Source of the DNA: Linyphia triangularis
Lineage: Eukaryota > Arthropoda > Arachnida > Araneae > Linyphiidae
DNA: 64,000 nt
Assembly: GCA_963978545.1 (NCBI GenBank)
Contig: OZ021723.1
Location: 99,914,002-99,978,001 of the forward strand
Direction of reading: 5' to 3'
Below, piece after piece: positions 44,671 to 57,149 of the stretch. The notes beneath the pieces were generated by a model that saw only the letters and a program-made list of their open reading frames with translations, was not told the origin of the DNA and did no database searches. The position numbers and the translations under genes were made by a program. Every line of letters begins with the position of its first letter. Position 1 is the stretch's first letter.

Positions 44671-44979
44671 CTTCATGCTCGAAATATTAAAGTGAAATAT
44701 TAAAACAATCAATTGCAGTTAAAAAGTATTTTTTAAAAGGCTCAAAATAAAAATTATAAGGATTAAAAATGAACTTCCGGTGCCATTGACAGCCACTTCC
44801 GGTTTCGAAATCGTCTTTCATGTATTTTTTAAATACCAATAACTTTTCTTCTAAAAATGATAGAGACTTAATTTAGACACCATTGGAAAGCTAATGATTT
44901 CTACTTTGAAATAAACCACAATTTGAAAAATGGAAAATTTGACCGAAAATGACTTTTGAAAGGTGTTCGTATACCTTAA

Positions 44980-45420
44980 TTGAGCATTAACTGATGTATT
45001 AAAAATTTACTTCTAATTTAAATGATTACTTCTTGATTATTTAATATTTTGTTGTGAAAAATGTTCTACTTTAATTATAATCTTAAATATTCAACTCTGC
45101 TTCTTTACAATATAATGTATATACTTCTTTCATGATTTACTTAAATTTGTTTTACCTCATACGACCATCATAAGAACTTATATGTAAAAAGAACATTTTG
45201 TTCGGCAGTGGAGAGTCTTATATAATTTGTTGTTTTCATATCTAAAGCATGGACATTAAGCATGCATTCTTTACAACTGACTGCATTGCCTCTTGAGAAT
45301 CTAATTAGTTTCTGTAAAAAATGACTTAAAAACAAGCAAGAACCAAATTAAGAACCTCCAACTTGTGTTATACCGAAAGGGAGATCAGTAAAAAAAAAAA
45401 TCCATTCAAGCTCACAGACT
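44980..45420. other. AT-rich intergenic stretch between transposon and satellite 2
   Basis: No open frames of interest and no recognised repeat. Confidence 0.4.
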
Positions 45421-48400
45421 CAAGAAAAATTATTTTGCGAATCTACGAGTAGTCCCCCATAAAGAATCCAGTGTTCAAACGTAGAAGTAGTCTTCCCTAC
45501 ATTGGTGGACTTCAGAACACCATCACGCATAGATCTCGACTTCGCATCCCTATTTCAACATAAGGCTATGACAGTATGTGTGGGACACGCAAAAATAAAA
45601 AATACTTCCCTCGAGCTGTCACAGCCTACAGAACAATCAATTCTGCAAATCTAGAAATTTGAGTTCCTGTTCTCTTCGTTGGTCGACTATGCCTTTCCAT
45701 CTCAACATAATGCCAAGACAGAATGTGTGGGACACAAAAAAAAACAAACCCTGCCCTCAAGATCTCATCCTACAGAACAATCAATTCTGCAAATCTAGAA
45801 ATGGGAGTTCCTGTTCTCTTCGTTGGTGGACTATGCCTTTCCATCTAAGACAGAATGTGTGGGACACGAAAAAAAAAAACAAAAAAAAACATTCCCTCAA
45901 GCTGTCATTCTAAAGAACAATCAATTCTGCAAATCAAGAAATGGGAGTTCCTGTTCTCTCCGTTAGTCGACTATGCCTTCCGACGAAACTTCCATCTCAA
46001 CATAAGGCTAAGACAGAATGTGTGGGACACGAAAAGAAAAAAAAAAGAAAAACATTCCCTCAAGCTGTCATTCTAAAGAACAATCAATTCTGCAAATCTA
46101 GAAATGGGAGTTTCTGTACTCTACGTTGGTTGACTATGCCTTTCCATCTCAACATAAGGCTAAGACAGAATGTGTGGGACACGAAAAAACAAACAAAAAA
46201 AAACTGCCCTCAAGCTGTCATCCTACAGAAAAAATCAATTTTGCAAATCTAGAAATGGGAGTTTCTGTTCTCTTCGTTGGTCGACTATGCCTTTCCATCT
46301 CAACATAAGGCTAAGACAGAATGTGTGGGACACGAAAAGAAAAAAAAAACCTGCCCTCAAGTTGTCATCCCACAGAACAATCAATTCTGCAAAACTAGAA
46401 ATGGGAGTTCCTGTTCTCTTCGTTAGTCGACTATCCCTTCCAACGAAACTTCCATCTCAACATAAGGCTAAGACAGAATGTGTGGGACACGAAAAAAAAA
46501 AAAAAAAAAAACTTGCCCTCAAGATCTCATCCTACAGAACAATCAATTCTGCAAATCTAGAAATAGGAGTTTCTGTACTCTACGTTGGTCGACTATGCCT
46601 TTCCATCTCAACATAAGGCTAAGACAGAATGTGTGGGACACGAAAAGAAAAAAAAAACGTTCCCTCAAGCTGTCATCCCACAGAACAATCAATTCTGCAA
46701 ATCTAGAAATGGGAGTTCCTGTTCTCTTCGTTAGTCGACTATGCCTTCCAACGAAACTTCCATCTCAACATAAGGCTAAGACAGAATGTGTGGGACACGA
46801 AAAGAAAAAAAAAAAGAAAAACATTCCCTCAAGCTGTCATTCTAAAGAAAATCAATTCTGCAAATCTAGAAATGGGAGTTTCTGTACTCTACGTTGGTTG
46901 ACTATGCCTTTCCATCTCAACATAAAGCTAAGACAGAATGTGTGGGACACGAAAAAACAAACAAAAAAAACCTGCCCTCAAGCTGTCATCCTACAGAAAA
47001 AATCAATTCTGCAAATCTAGAAATGGGAGTTCCTGTTCTCTCCGTTAGTCGACTATGCCTTCCAACGAAACTTCCATCTCAACATAAGGCTAAGACAGAA
47101 TGTGTGGGACACGAAAAGAAAAAAAAAGAAAAACATTCCCTCAAGCTGTCATTCTAAAGAACAATCAATTCTGCAAATCTAGAAATGGGAGTTCCTGTTC
47201 TCTTCGTTAGTCGACTATGCCTTTCCATCTAAACATAAGGCTAAGACAGAATGTGTGGGACACGAAAAGAAAAAAAAAGAAAACATTCCCTCAAGCTGTC
47301 ATTCTAAAGAACAATCAATTTTGCAAATCTAGAAATGGGAGTTCCTGTTCTCTCCGTTAGTCGACTATGCCTTCCAACGAAACTTCCATCTCAACATAAG
47401 GCTAAGACAGAATGTGTGGGACACGAAAAGAAAAAAAAAGAAAAACATTCCCTCAAGCTGTCATTCTAAAGAACAATCAATTCTGCAAATCTAGAAATGG
47501 GAGTTCCTGTTCTCTTCGTTAGTCGACTATGCCTTCCAACGAAACTTCCATCTCAACATAAGGCTAAGACAGAATGTGTGGGACACGAAAAGAAAAAAAA
47601 AGAAAACATTCCCTCAAGCTGTCATTCTAAAGAACAATCAATTTTGCAAATCTAGAAATGGGAGTTCCTGTTCTCTCCGTTAGTCGACTATGCCTTCCAA
47701 CGAAACTTCCATCTCAACATAAGGCTAAGACAGAATGTGTGGGACACGAAAAAAAAAAAAAAAGAAAAACATTCCCTCAAGCTGTCATTCTAAAGAACAA
47801 TCAATTCTGCAAATCTAGAAATGGGAGTTTCTGTTCTCTTCGTTGGTCGACTATGCCTTTCCATCTCAACATAAGGCTAAGACAGAATGTGTGGGACACG
47901 AAAAAAAAAACCTGCCCTCAAGCTGTCATCCCACAGAACAATCAATTCTGCAAGACAGAATGTGTGGGACACGAAAAGAAAAAAAAAAGAAAAACATTCC
48001 CTCAAGCTGTCATTCTAAAGAACAATCAATTCTGCAAATCTAGAAATGGGAGTTCCTGTTCTCTCCGTTAGTCGACTATGCCTTCCAACGAAACTTCCAT
48101 CTCAACATAAGGCTAAGACAGAATGTGTGGGACACGAAAAGAAAAAAAAAAGAAAAACATTCCCTCAAGCTGTCATTCTAAAGAACAATCAATTCTGCAA
48201 ATCTAGAAATGGGAATTTCTGTACTCTACGTTGGTTGACTATGCCTTTCCATCTCAACATAAGGCCAAGACAGAATGTGTGGGACACGAAAAAAAAAACA
48301 AAAAAAACCTGCCCTCAAGCTGTCATCCTACAGAAAAAATCAATTCTGCAAATCTGGAAATTTGAGTTCCTGTTCTCTTCGTTAGTCGACTATGGCTTCC

Positions 48401-50690
48401 AACGAAACTTCCATTTCAACATAAGGCTAAGACAGAATGTGTGGGACACGAAAAGAAAAAAAAAGAAAAACATTCCCTCAAGCTGTCATTCTAAAGAACA
48501 ATCAATTTTGCAAATCTAGAAATGGGAGTTTCTGTTCTCTTCGTTGGTCGACTATGCCTTTCCATCTCAACATAAGGCTAAGACAGAATGTGTGGGACAC
48601 GAAAAAAACAAACCTGCCCTCAAGATCTCATCCTACAGAACAATCAATTCTGCAAATCTAGAAATGGGAGTTTCTGTACTCTATGTTGGTTGACTATGCC
48701 TTTCCATCTCAACATAAGGCTAAGACAGAATGTGTGGGACACGAAAAAACAAGCAAAAAAAACCTGCCCTCAAGCTGTCATCCTACAGAAAAAATCAATT
48801 TTGCAAATCTAGAAATGGGAGTTTCTGTTCCCTTCGTTGGTCGACTATGCCTTTCCATCTCAACATAAGGCTAAGACAGAATGTGTGGGACACGAAAAAA
48901 AAAAAACTTGCCCTCAAGATCTCATCCTACAGAACAATCAATTCTGCAAATCTAGAAATGGGAGTTTCTGTACTCTACGTTGGTTGACTATGCCTTTCCA
49001 TCTCAACATAAGGCTAAGACGGAATGTGTGGGACACGAAAAAAAAACAACCCTGCCCTCAAGATCTCATCCTACAGAACAATCAATTCTGCAAATCTAGA
49101 AATGGGAGTTTCTGTACTCTACGTTGGTTGACTATGCCTTTCCATCTCAACATAAGGCTAAGACAGAATGTGTGGGACACGAAAAAAAAAACATGCCCTC
49201 AAGCTGTCATCCCACAGAACAATCAATTCTGCAAAACTAGAAATGGGAGTTCCGGTTCTCTTCGTTAGTCGACTATGCTTTCCAACGAAACTTCCATCTC
49301 AACATAAGGCTAAGACGGAATGTGTGGGACACGAAAAGAAAAAAAAAAGAAAAACATTCCCTCAAGCTGTCATTCTAAAGAACAATCAATTTTGCAAATC
49401 TAGAAATGGGAGTTTCTGTTCTCTTCGTTGGTCGACTATGCCTTTCCATCTCAACATAAGGCTAAGACAGAATGTGTGGGACACGAAAAGAAAAAAAAAC
49501 CTGCCCTCAAGCTGTCATCCCACAGAACAATCAATTCTGCAAAACTAGAAATGGGAGTTCTGGTTCTCTTCGTTAGTCGACTATGCCTTCCAACGAAACT
49601 TCCATCTCAACATAAGGCTAAGACAGAATGTGTGGGACACGAAAAGAAAAAAAAAAGAAAAACATTCCCTCAAGCTGTCATTCTAAAGAACAATAAATTT
49701 TGCAAATCTAGAAATGGGAGTTTCTGTTCTCTTCGTTGGTCGACTATGCCTTTCCATCTCAACATAAGGCTAAGACAGAATGTGTGGGACACGAAAATAA
49801 AATAAAACGTTCTCTCAAGCTGTCATCCCACAGAACAATCAATTCTGCAAATCTAGAATTTGGAGTTCCTGTTCTCTTCGTTAGTCGACTATCCCTTCCA
49901 ACGAAACTTCCATCTCAACATAAGGCTAAGACAGAATGTGTGGGACACGAAAAAAAAAAAAAAGAAAAACATTCCCTCAAGCTGTCATTCTAAAGAACAA
50001 TAAATTTTGCAAATCTAGAAATGGGAGTTTCTGTTCTCTTCGTTGGTCGACTATGCCTTTCCATCTCAACATAAGGCTAAGACAGAATGTGTGGGACACG
50101 AAAAGAAAAAAAAACGTTCTCTCAAGCTGGTCATCCCACAGAACAATCAATTCTGCAAATCTAGAATTTGGAGTTCCTGTTCTCTTCGTTAGTCGACTAT
50201 CCCTTCCAACGAAACTTCCATCTCATTATAAGGCTAAGACAGAATGTGTGGGACACGAAAAAAAAAAAACAAAAAAAAAAAAAACTTGCCCCCAAGATCT
50301 CATCCTACAGAACAATCAATTCTGCAAATCTAAAAATGGGAGTTTCTGTACTCTACGTTGGTCGACTATGCCTTTCCATCTCAACATAAGGCTAAGACAG
50401 AATGTGTGGGACACGAAAAACAAACAAACTTGCCCTCAAGATCTCATCCTACAGAACAATCAATTCTGCAAATCTAGAAATGGGAGTTCCTGTTCTCTTC
50501 GTTGGTCGACTATGCCTTTAAATCTCAATATAAGGCTAATTGAAGTTTACGCCTCATAATGCACTGACGCTGTCAACCTCAAGAATTCAGTGTTCAAATG
50601 TATATGTGGTCTTCTCTTAATTGGTTGATTAAGGTACTGCATCTCACATAAAGTTAATGCAGGGTGTATGAGAAAAGAAGAAAAACTTGT
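45421..50690 (+). repeat. Satellite array 2 (140-163-bp monomers with an A-rich tract)
   Basis: About 33 copies, counted from GTGTGGGACACG between 45577 and 50410. A monomer runs AATCAATTCTGCAAATCTAG, AAATGGGAGTT, TCTTCGTTGGTCGACTATGC, CATCTCAACATAAGGCTAAG, ACAGAATGTGTGGGACACGA, an A-rich tract of 10-25 bases with scattered G or C, then CCCTCAAGCTGTCATCC. Long monomers have CCTTCCAACGAAACTTCC where short ones have CCTTTCC. The outermost units are diverged: 45460-45560 and 50575-50690 share AGAATCCAGTGTTCAAACG / AGAATTCAGTGTTCAAATG. Long open frames here exist only because the unit lacks stops in several frames. Confidence 0.97.
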
Positions 50691-51248
50691 TCGATTCATT
50701 GTGTTTAGAAAAAAAATGTTCCTTTGAATCAAGATAAAAAAAATATTCTCATTCTTGGCACTACCCCACGAAAGACACCTACCTGTACACGTTCCTCAAA
50801 AAAAAACCAGTTTCTGTTCAGCTGAATTTAACATCATAACTTCATTTTTATATTCATTGGTAAAGACTTGCAAATGAGGTACTAGTTAAATTTTGACACA
50901 CAATGCATTATGCTAAAGCAAGGTGTGATCAGAATGAGGATTAGCATATTATAACTATTAGCATTTTATGTTAGCAGTTATTAACAGTGAGATTTGGAAC
51001 AATGATAAGATGAACAAACTACTCCTTTTGATTTCAGTATTTTATCTGTTTATTCAGGACTGTGAATGGATGTTATCTCTCTCCGCTCCAAACACATAAT
51101 GAAATAAATTTCCTTTAAAATATTTATACATGTTTAGTTTTTAACTCTTTTTGAGCAATTTCTCTGTTCTGAATTTTGAAAATGTGCCTTTTAATACCAT
51201 TATAACGTTTTTGTGCATCATACTTTAATCATTTCAAAAGTATCTTTT

Positions 51249-51250
<2 letters not shown>
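50691..51250. other. AT-rich intergenic stretch, nothing recognised
   Basis: No open frames above background and no recognised repeat boundary. Confidence 0.4.

Positions 51251-51280
<30 letters not shown>
51251..51280 (+). repeat. (AAT)10 microsatellite
   Basis: Ten uninterrupted AAT units. Confidence 0.98.
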
Positions 51281-51282
<2 letters not shown>

Positions 51283-51479
51283 AGTCTTGAGTTTCTTTTA
51301 TAAGAATGCATCTTGAGCATAACCTAATTTAATAGTTTACTTTTTGAATGTTAACTTATTTTTTTCTTAAATATTTTTTAAAAATATTATCTAAGATTAT
51401 AATTTATTGAAAAAAGAATATTTTTTTTTTTTTAAATTCAATTTTTGAATAATATTTTATATTATTCCAATTTAATTGT

Positions 51480-52900
51480 TAACTGTCACTTTTTTTTCAA
51501 TTTAAGTCTTAATTGTCACTTTTTAATTGCTTAAAGCCAAGTCGTGGTTATTATTTGTCAATTATAAATAATTATGTGCTGAAATATAAATTTAATGTAA
51601 TTTCAAAAAATTGTACTATATTTGTAGCATTATTGTCATAAAATGCCTTTTTAGTACTTTAAAACTTCATTTAAAGTTTAACTTAATTTAAAATTTTTTT
51701 GTACTTAAATATATTTTAGTTTAATTCTTAATTTTAACTGGTTACTGAAATTTTTTTATCAAATATTATTTTAACTTTTAAGCATTAAAATTTAACTTTT
51801 CATTTCAAGTATTGATGTTCATTAAATTATAAGTATGTCAATGCACAAAAACAAAATTAGTAGTTATTAAAGCTAAATGATAAGCACTGGGATGTAATTG
51901 AACCTAGTTAAAAAAACAAAAATTATTTTTAATGTGAAATCATTACAATATAGTATGCAGTTCTTGATTTTAAATTCTTTGCAATTTTGAGTTTGAATTC
52001 ATAGCAATAAGCAGTTTACTCTATTTACATGTTCGGTTAAGTTACATCCCTTGCTTTAATGCATTGATTCTAATCGCAATTGAATGTCTGTGCTTAGTGA
52101 CCCATCAAACTGATGTATTTAAATTCAATTGGTTAAAAAAAGTTACCATAGAAGTATTACTTGTATTAGTATTGATCATAATGATCTTTAGGAACTGTGA
52201 AATTATGTTATGACTACAAATGTCCTATGTTTATTAAAAATTTATATTAACACGAAAAATTTATTTAAATCAATTTTTAATTATTTATAAATGGTAAATA
52301 ATAAGTGTTGATATATAAAAACTAAAAAATGAATGATAATGCATAAAAATTACAATATAAAAGTCTCGTAAGTTTTTCCATAAAATGATCTTTAGTATTC
52401 TAAAATATACGTGCATAATTTTAAAGTAAATGTAATTTGATTTTTTTTAATTTAAATTTTGATTTCTTATTTGAATGTATACTTAATTTAATTTTTAAAA
52501 TCTTAAAATTATTTTTATTCAAATATTAATAGTTAGTAAATGTGTTTGTTTCATACTCATACAATCGATTCAGTATTTTAAATTAATAGCTATTAAAACC
52601 AAAAGAAGCAGCTTTTGACTGTAATTGTATTAAGTTTGATTAAAAAAAAATACTAAATTCCATTTAGAAATGAAGAGAGTAAAATCTATTTAAATAAGCG
52701 TTATGCTTTTCAAGTAACAATAAGCAGTTGCTCTTTTCATAGATGGTTGATTTACATTTCATGCCTTTAATGCACTCATTCTATTATAATTTGATGTGAA
52801 AGCCTGTCTACTGATCCATAAAACTGTTGTACTTGATTTTTAATTTATTGTGCATTCTGATTATAAAATTGTTGCCATCACCATTTCTATGTTAAATTGT
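51480..52900 (+). repeat. Old tandem duplication, two units of about 700 bp
   Basis: The first unit (about 51480-52190) and second (about 52200-52900) share a scattered order of blocks. Examples are TAGTTATTAAAGC / TAGCTATTAAAACC, CAATAAGCAGTT, TTACATCCCTTGCTTTAATG / TTACATTTCATGCCTTTAAT, and GACCCATCAAACTGATGTA / TGATCCATAAAACTGTTGTA. Highly diverged and AT-rich, non-coding. Confidence 0.5.
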
Positions 52901-53029
52901 ATTTTACTATTATTACATTTCTGTACTTATTTCCTTATTGCTTCGTTATGCAATGTTTATCTTGTTTAATAGTAACATGTGGATTCTATAGCGTTTAATT
53001 GTGCAACTCCTAAATTCTTCTAGCCACTA

Positions 53030-53537
<508 letters not shown>

Positions 53538-53724
53538 GCCGACCAAACGGTATAGTGGTTAGCGTTCTAGCTTCTAGACCGCGAGGTTGCGGGTTCGAGT
53601 CCCGTGTTTGGCATGGGTGTTTGTAAATGTATGTTGGCTTGTCTAATGACGAAAGTTTCGGCGCATTATACCCCTTGTGTAGCTGACGGCGCCAGATAAT
53701 CTGAAAACAACCAACCAACCAACC
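53538..53724 (+). repeat. tRNA-derived SINE, family 1, full copy
   Basis: CCGACCAAACGGTATAGTGG (box A region), GGTTGCGGGTTCGAGTCCCG (intact box B), ATGTATGTTGGCTTGTCTAA, GACGGCGCCAGATAATCTGA and a tail AACAACCAACCAACCAACC. The flanks CATCCCCTCTAA and CATTCCCTCTCTAA look like a decayed TSD. The minus-strand open frame across it (TRDSNPQPRGLEA) is the familiar artefact of translating tRNA-type SINEs backwards. Confidence 0.92.
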
Positions 53725-53738
53725 ATTCCCTCTCTAAA

Positions 53739-54744
53739 TTTTTTTAGGGGTAACTTTTTTAAAACTAACTAAAAAAAACTGTAGTTTTTTGACAAAATTA
53801 ATAACTACGACAATTACAGTGATCTACGATCATGATTTTGCGTATCAGAACGGAAATACGCTTTATAAATGCTTACTAAAAACACGTTATATACATTAAA
53901 ATAACTCTTTAACACTAATCACGTTGGTTTCTTCAGAAAGGACGCTATTTTCCAAAAAGGTTGCGCCGCCCTGCGGAAAATGGCTTGTGTGATTGGGAGG
54001 ATTATTTTCAAAAATTTAACCATTATGTTCCGATTCGTGAATTCACTCATGCGGTTAACTCGCGCAAGTTAGGAAAATTAATATTTTTGTATTTTCTAGT
54101 GTTATCCAACGAATATATTTGAGCAGTGCAATTTTTTTATTTTTTTAAAAATCTTTATGCTTTCAATTAATCAAAAATCGTGTTTGAAAGCAAACATCAC
54201 GTGACCAAAAACGCACAAAAAAACGTGACGTAGTTACTTATAGATTCCATCGAAAATCCGAGGAGGAACCTGGTCTAAAAAAAGTTTTAGACTGGTTCGT
54301 CATCTGCGCATTGACTTTTCACGCTAAAGTAGCTTTTTCCCGTCAAATCGCAAAGTGAAAAACTATTTTTTTTTTAACTATCTATCCGAGCTCAAATATA
54401 TGAAAGAATGGTATTGTTTTTCATGATTTTTTCTCTACTTTTATTTAAAAATAAAACCAAAAAACGTGAAAGTTCCTCATTCTATGGGGTTAAATGGATT
54501 TTCGATGTGTGTTCACGCAGATTTCACGCATTTTAGTGAACTCTGTAAGAGTAATGCTTAAATGAATCACGCTTATCTGATCTCGGAAAATTTATTCAAT
54601 GGTATGCCACTACTTAAGCGCATGTTGCTCATTTAATTGTTTGTGTTTTACATGTTTCCCTTTCAGTAACCTATTTTGGAAAAGGTTTAAAAATTTTCAC
54701 TTCATTCGAAATCTCCGGTTTCTTTGTTAGGTCGATGGTTTAAC
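53739..54744. other. Intergenic stretch, nothing recognised
   Basis: Somewhat less AT-rich than the surrounding DNA, but no open frame with a recognisable motif. Confidence 0.4.
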
Positions 54745-55015
54745 TTAAGGGGTCTTCCACGTTTATTTGGATTTTTTAAGAAGTTTTGCCTTTTCTACCA
54801 TTTTATCATGTTTAATGGATTTTGTAGAACTTAATCAGATTAAACTAGCCTAAATACCCATCAGAAAAAAAATTCCGGCTGCACCTCTGTTCTGTACTCA
54901 CCAAAATACATTCTTATTAAGTTAATTTTTTGCAGTTCATAATAACGTTGCTTATTTATATTTCCTTTTTTTTTTTTTATGCATTTCGAATGTTTTCACT
55001 CCTGGTTAACTCTGC
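54745..55015 (+). repeat. Dispersed repeat family, copy 1 of 3
   Basis: Blocks shared with the copies at 55520 and 60890: GGATTTTTTAAGAAGTTTTG, ACTTAATCAGATTAAACT, GGCTGCACCTCTGTTCTGTA and ATGTTTTCACTCCTGGTTAA. The most diverged copy. Confidence 0.55.
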
Positions 55016-55519
55016 AATTCTCAAAGTGTGAGTCGTAATTAAAGTTTTGGTGGATTTCTTAAGACCAATAAAAAGTATGAACATGTATTTGTGCTGGTTG
55101 ATATTATCATTATATTGCAATAGTATTACTTCTTTTGAGCGTTTTAACGTACTTTTTAAAAGTTTGACTGCTTAACCCACAATTTCAGTAGTGACACAAT
55201 GAATTGTTCGCTTATATTATGGGAATTAAAAATTACTGTAAAACTGCATTACTGTTAAGAACTCTTAAATAAGGACGAGTAATTTTTCAGTTTTTTTAAA
55301 TTTTAAATTACTAATTAATGTTTTAAAGAGTTCAATTGTAATTTTTTTTATTATCTTATTGTGATAGAAGTTGATGCATTCAACTTGCTCTGCATTGTTA
55401 AGAGAGTGTTAAGACTGTACCAGCCTCGTGGCCATGCCAAGTATTTCTTTTTTTTCTTTTTTCGTATCTATAGAAAGCAAATTTCATTTAAACAAAGTGG
55501 TATTTATAAGAGTGAAAAT

Positions 55520-55810
55520 CTTCCGTATTTAAGCGGATTTCCGCTTTTTTTCTGAGAAGTTCAATTTTTCCCCCTACAGTTTTATTTTAAGTGGACCTTA
55601 TAAGGGATTATCAGACTTGGTTTGCTTACCCCCCCCCCCCCAGAAATAAATTCCGTGTGTACTGTGGCTCTGTGCACACTTCAGTACACACATTTTTTCT
55701 TATTGAGTTATTTTTGTACTTAAAAATAACGCTTCGTATATTTCCCCCCTCCTTTTTTTTTTTTTTTTTTTACATTCTGACTGGTTTCTCCACTGTATTT
55801 AGAATTAAGA
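55520..55810 (+). repeat. Dispersed repeat family, copy 2 of 3
   Basis: CTTCCGTATTTAAGCGGATT, TCCGCTTTTTTTCTGAGAAG, TTATTTTTGTACTTAAAAAT and TACATTCTGACTGGTTTC follow the same order as the copy at 60890. It contains C and T runs (55630-55641 and 55753-55771). Confidence 0.7.
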
Positions 55811-56490
55811 CTACATCATGTTTTTGTAGGTATACTCTCTCTAGATGGTATTGTTTGGGAGGAAATTTATTTTCAGTATAATTGTGCTGCACGATGCTTT
55901 TGTTATTTAAATTTCTTATTTTATTTAAATTTGATAATTGAATTTAAATTTGAATTGATAGCGAGCCCCATCGTTAGATCCGAAAAAGTTGCATAAAAGA
56001 TATTTCGTATGCAATGGGAATACAAGAGGATAAAAAGGAAAGCACAAAAGTGAACTAAACCAACCGGGTAATCTTAAACTTCATCGGATTCATAGTTAAG
56101 AAATTAATTTTTGACAATGGGTAATAATTCTAAGAATTCAAAATGCCATTTTCGGAAAATTAAGTGCAACTAATACAACATTATGAAACAACGTGCTTAG
56201 ATTGTGGCAGTTTTAATATTTGCCCTCTAGAAACACTTAGCATGTCACGCACTATTTTTAAATCCTTTATATTATATTCGATTTTGTTTGTGTGTGTAGC
56301 TGCCGAGCATATATCTTCGGAAGTATAATCAACCCACTTGGCTGTCTTCTGATCGCGTTGAAACTTGCCAGATAGATTCGAAGTCGACGACAATGTATTC
56401 TATTAAGTTTTGGGGGCTGTCACTGTCTCTGAAAGTTCGCTTTTACTCACGTTTCCATAGTCGTTTCGAATACTAATAGGTCCCATTTAA
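55811..56490. other. Intergenic stretch, nothing recognised
   Basis: A 70-codon minus-strand frame (56181-56393) has mixed composition but no motif I recognise. Confidence 0.35.
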
Positions 56491-56780
56491 CCTATCGCTG
56501 TTGGAAAATCTCTCCTGTTGCCAAAATTATTTGAATCAGAATAAATAAAAGATGATTGGACATGAATGCATAAATTTACTATGGAGTGATGTCGACTCAA
56601 TTCAATGTTGCGTTGCGTAAGTAACGCTGTAAGTAAAAGAATTTTAACCGATATCAGTGCTGAAACTCTTTCCTGTTGCCAAAATTGTTTTAATCAGAAT
56701 AAGTAAAAGATATTTGGTCATGAATAGATGAATTCACATTTATTTTAATAAATAAATTTCGACTCCTAGTTTGCCGAGAG
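56491..56780 (+). repeat. Diverged tandem duplication of about 160-180 bp
   Basis: AATCTCTCCTGTTGCCAAAA ... AATCAGAATAAATAAAAGAT and ACTCTTTCCTGTTGCCAAAA ... AATCAGAATAAGTAAAAGAT, each followed by TGGACATGAATGCATAAATT / TGGTCATGAATAGATGAATT. Confidence 0.75.
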
Positions 56781-57149
56781 AGATGTTTTTAAAATATTTA
56801 AAATAAGATGCAATACCAAGCACACACTGACAACAGAGTCGGCGCTATGTTAATGAAAATAAAAATTGGCAACGCATATTAAGGATTTTTTTTTTAATAT
56901 GTTGCATTTTTTGTAAAGAAGCCCATCGGATAGTCAATATTTTCTAATTTTTACACAGTGTACCTGTTGAATGCTCAAACCAGTCAATACAAATACATCA
57001 TAAAATACTTCATACAAGACTTCATAAAAGATTCCCACAAATACTCCTACATTGTACTATTTTACTGTAACCAAGTTAAGTAATTAATTTACATTCATAG
57101 TGGTTTGAGAATAAAGCTTGAGTAGGTGAAACCATAATGAAAGAGGGAA

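Larger units (their letters stand above)
41840..44979. mobile_element. Complete TTAA-flanked DNA transposon with intact transposase
   Basis: The left end TTAAGGTATACGAACACCTT (41840-41859) is the exact inverse of the right end (44960-44979). TTAA therefore stands at both edges, either as TSD or as part of the terminal repeat. Similarity between the arms stops after 20 bp. The minus-strand transposase (42800-44482) occupies the right-centre. The left 940 bases are AT-rich and non-coding, and the right 480 bases form the presumed promoter side. The TTAA edges followed by GG fit the Kolobok group as I recall it; the transposase domain itself is usually labelled Mutator-like in protein databases. 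Confidence 0.93.

Noticed and set aside
45659..50559. Many overlapping open frames of 60-207 codons in satellite 2
   Set aside because: The monomer lacks stops in several frames and A-tract length changes shift the frame. The translations are the same repeated words in different frames, so this is not a repeat protein.
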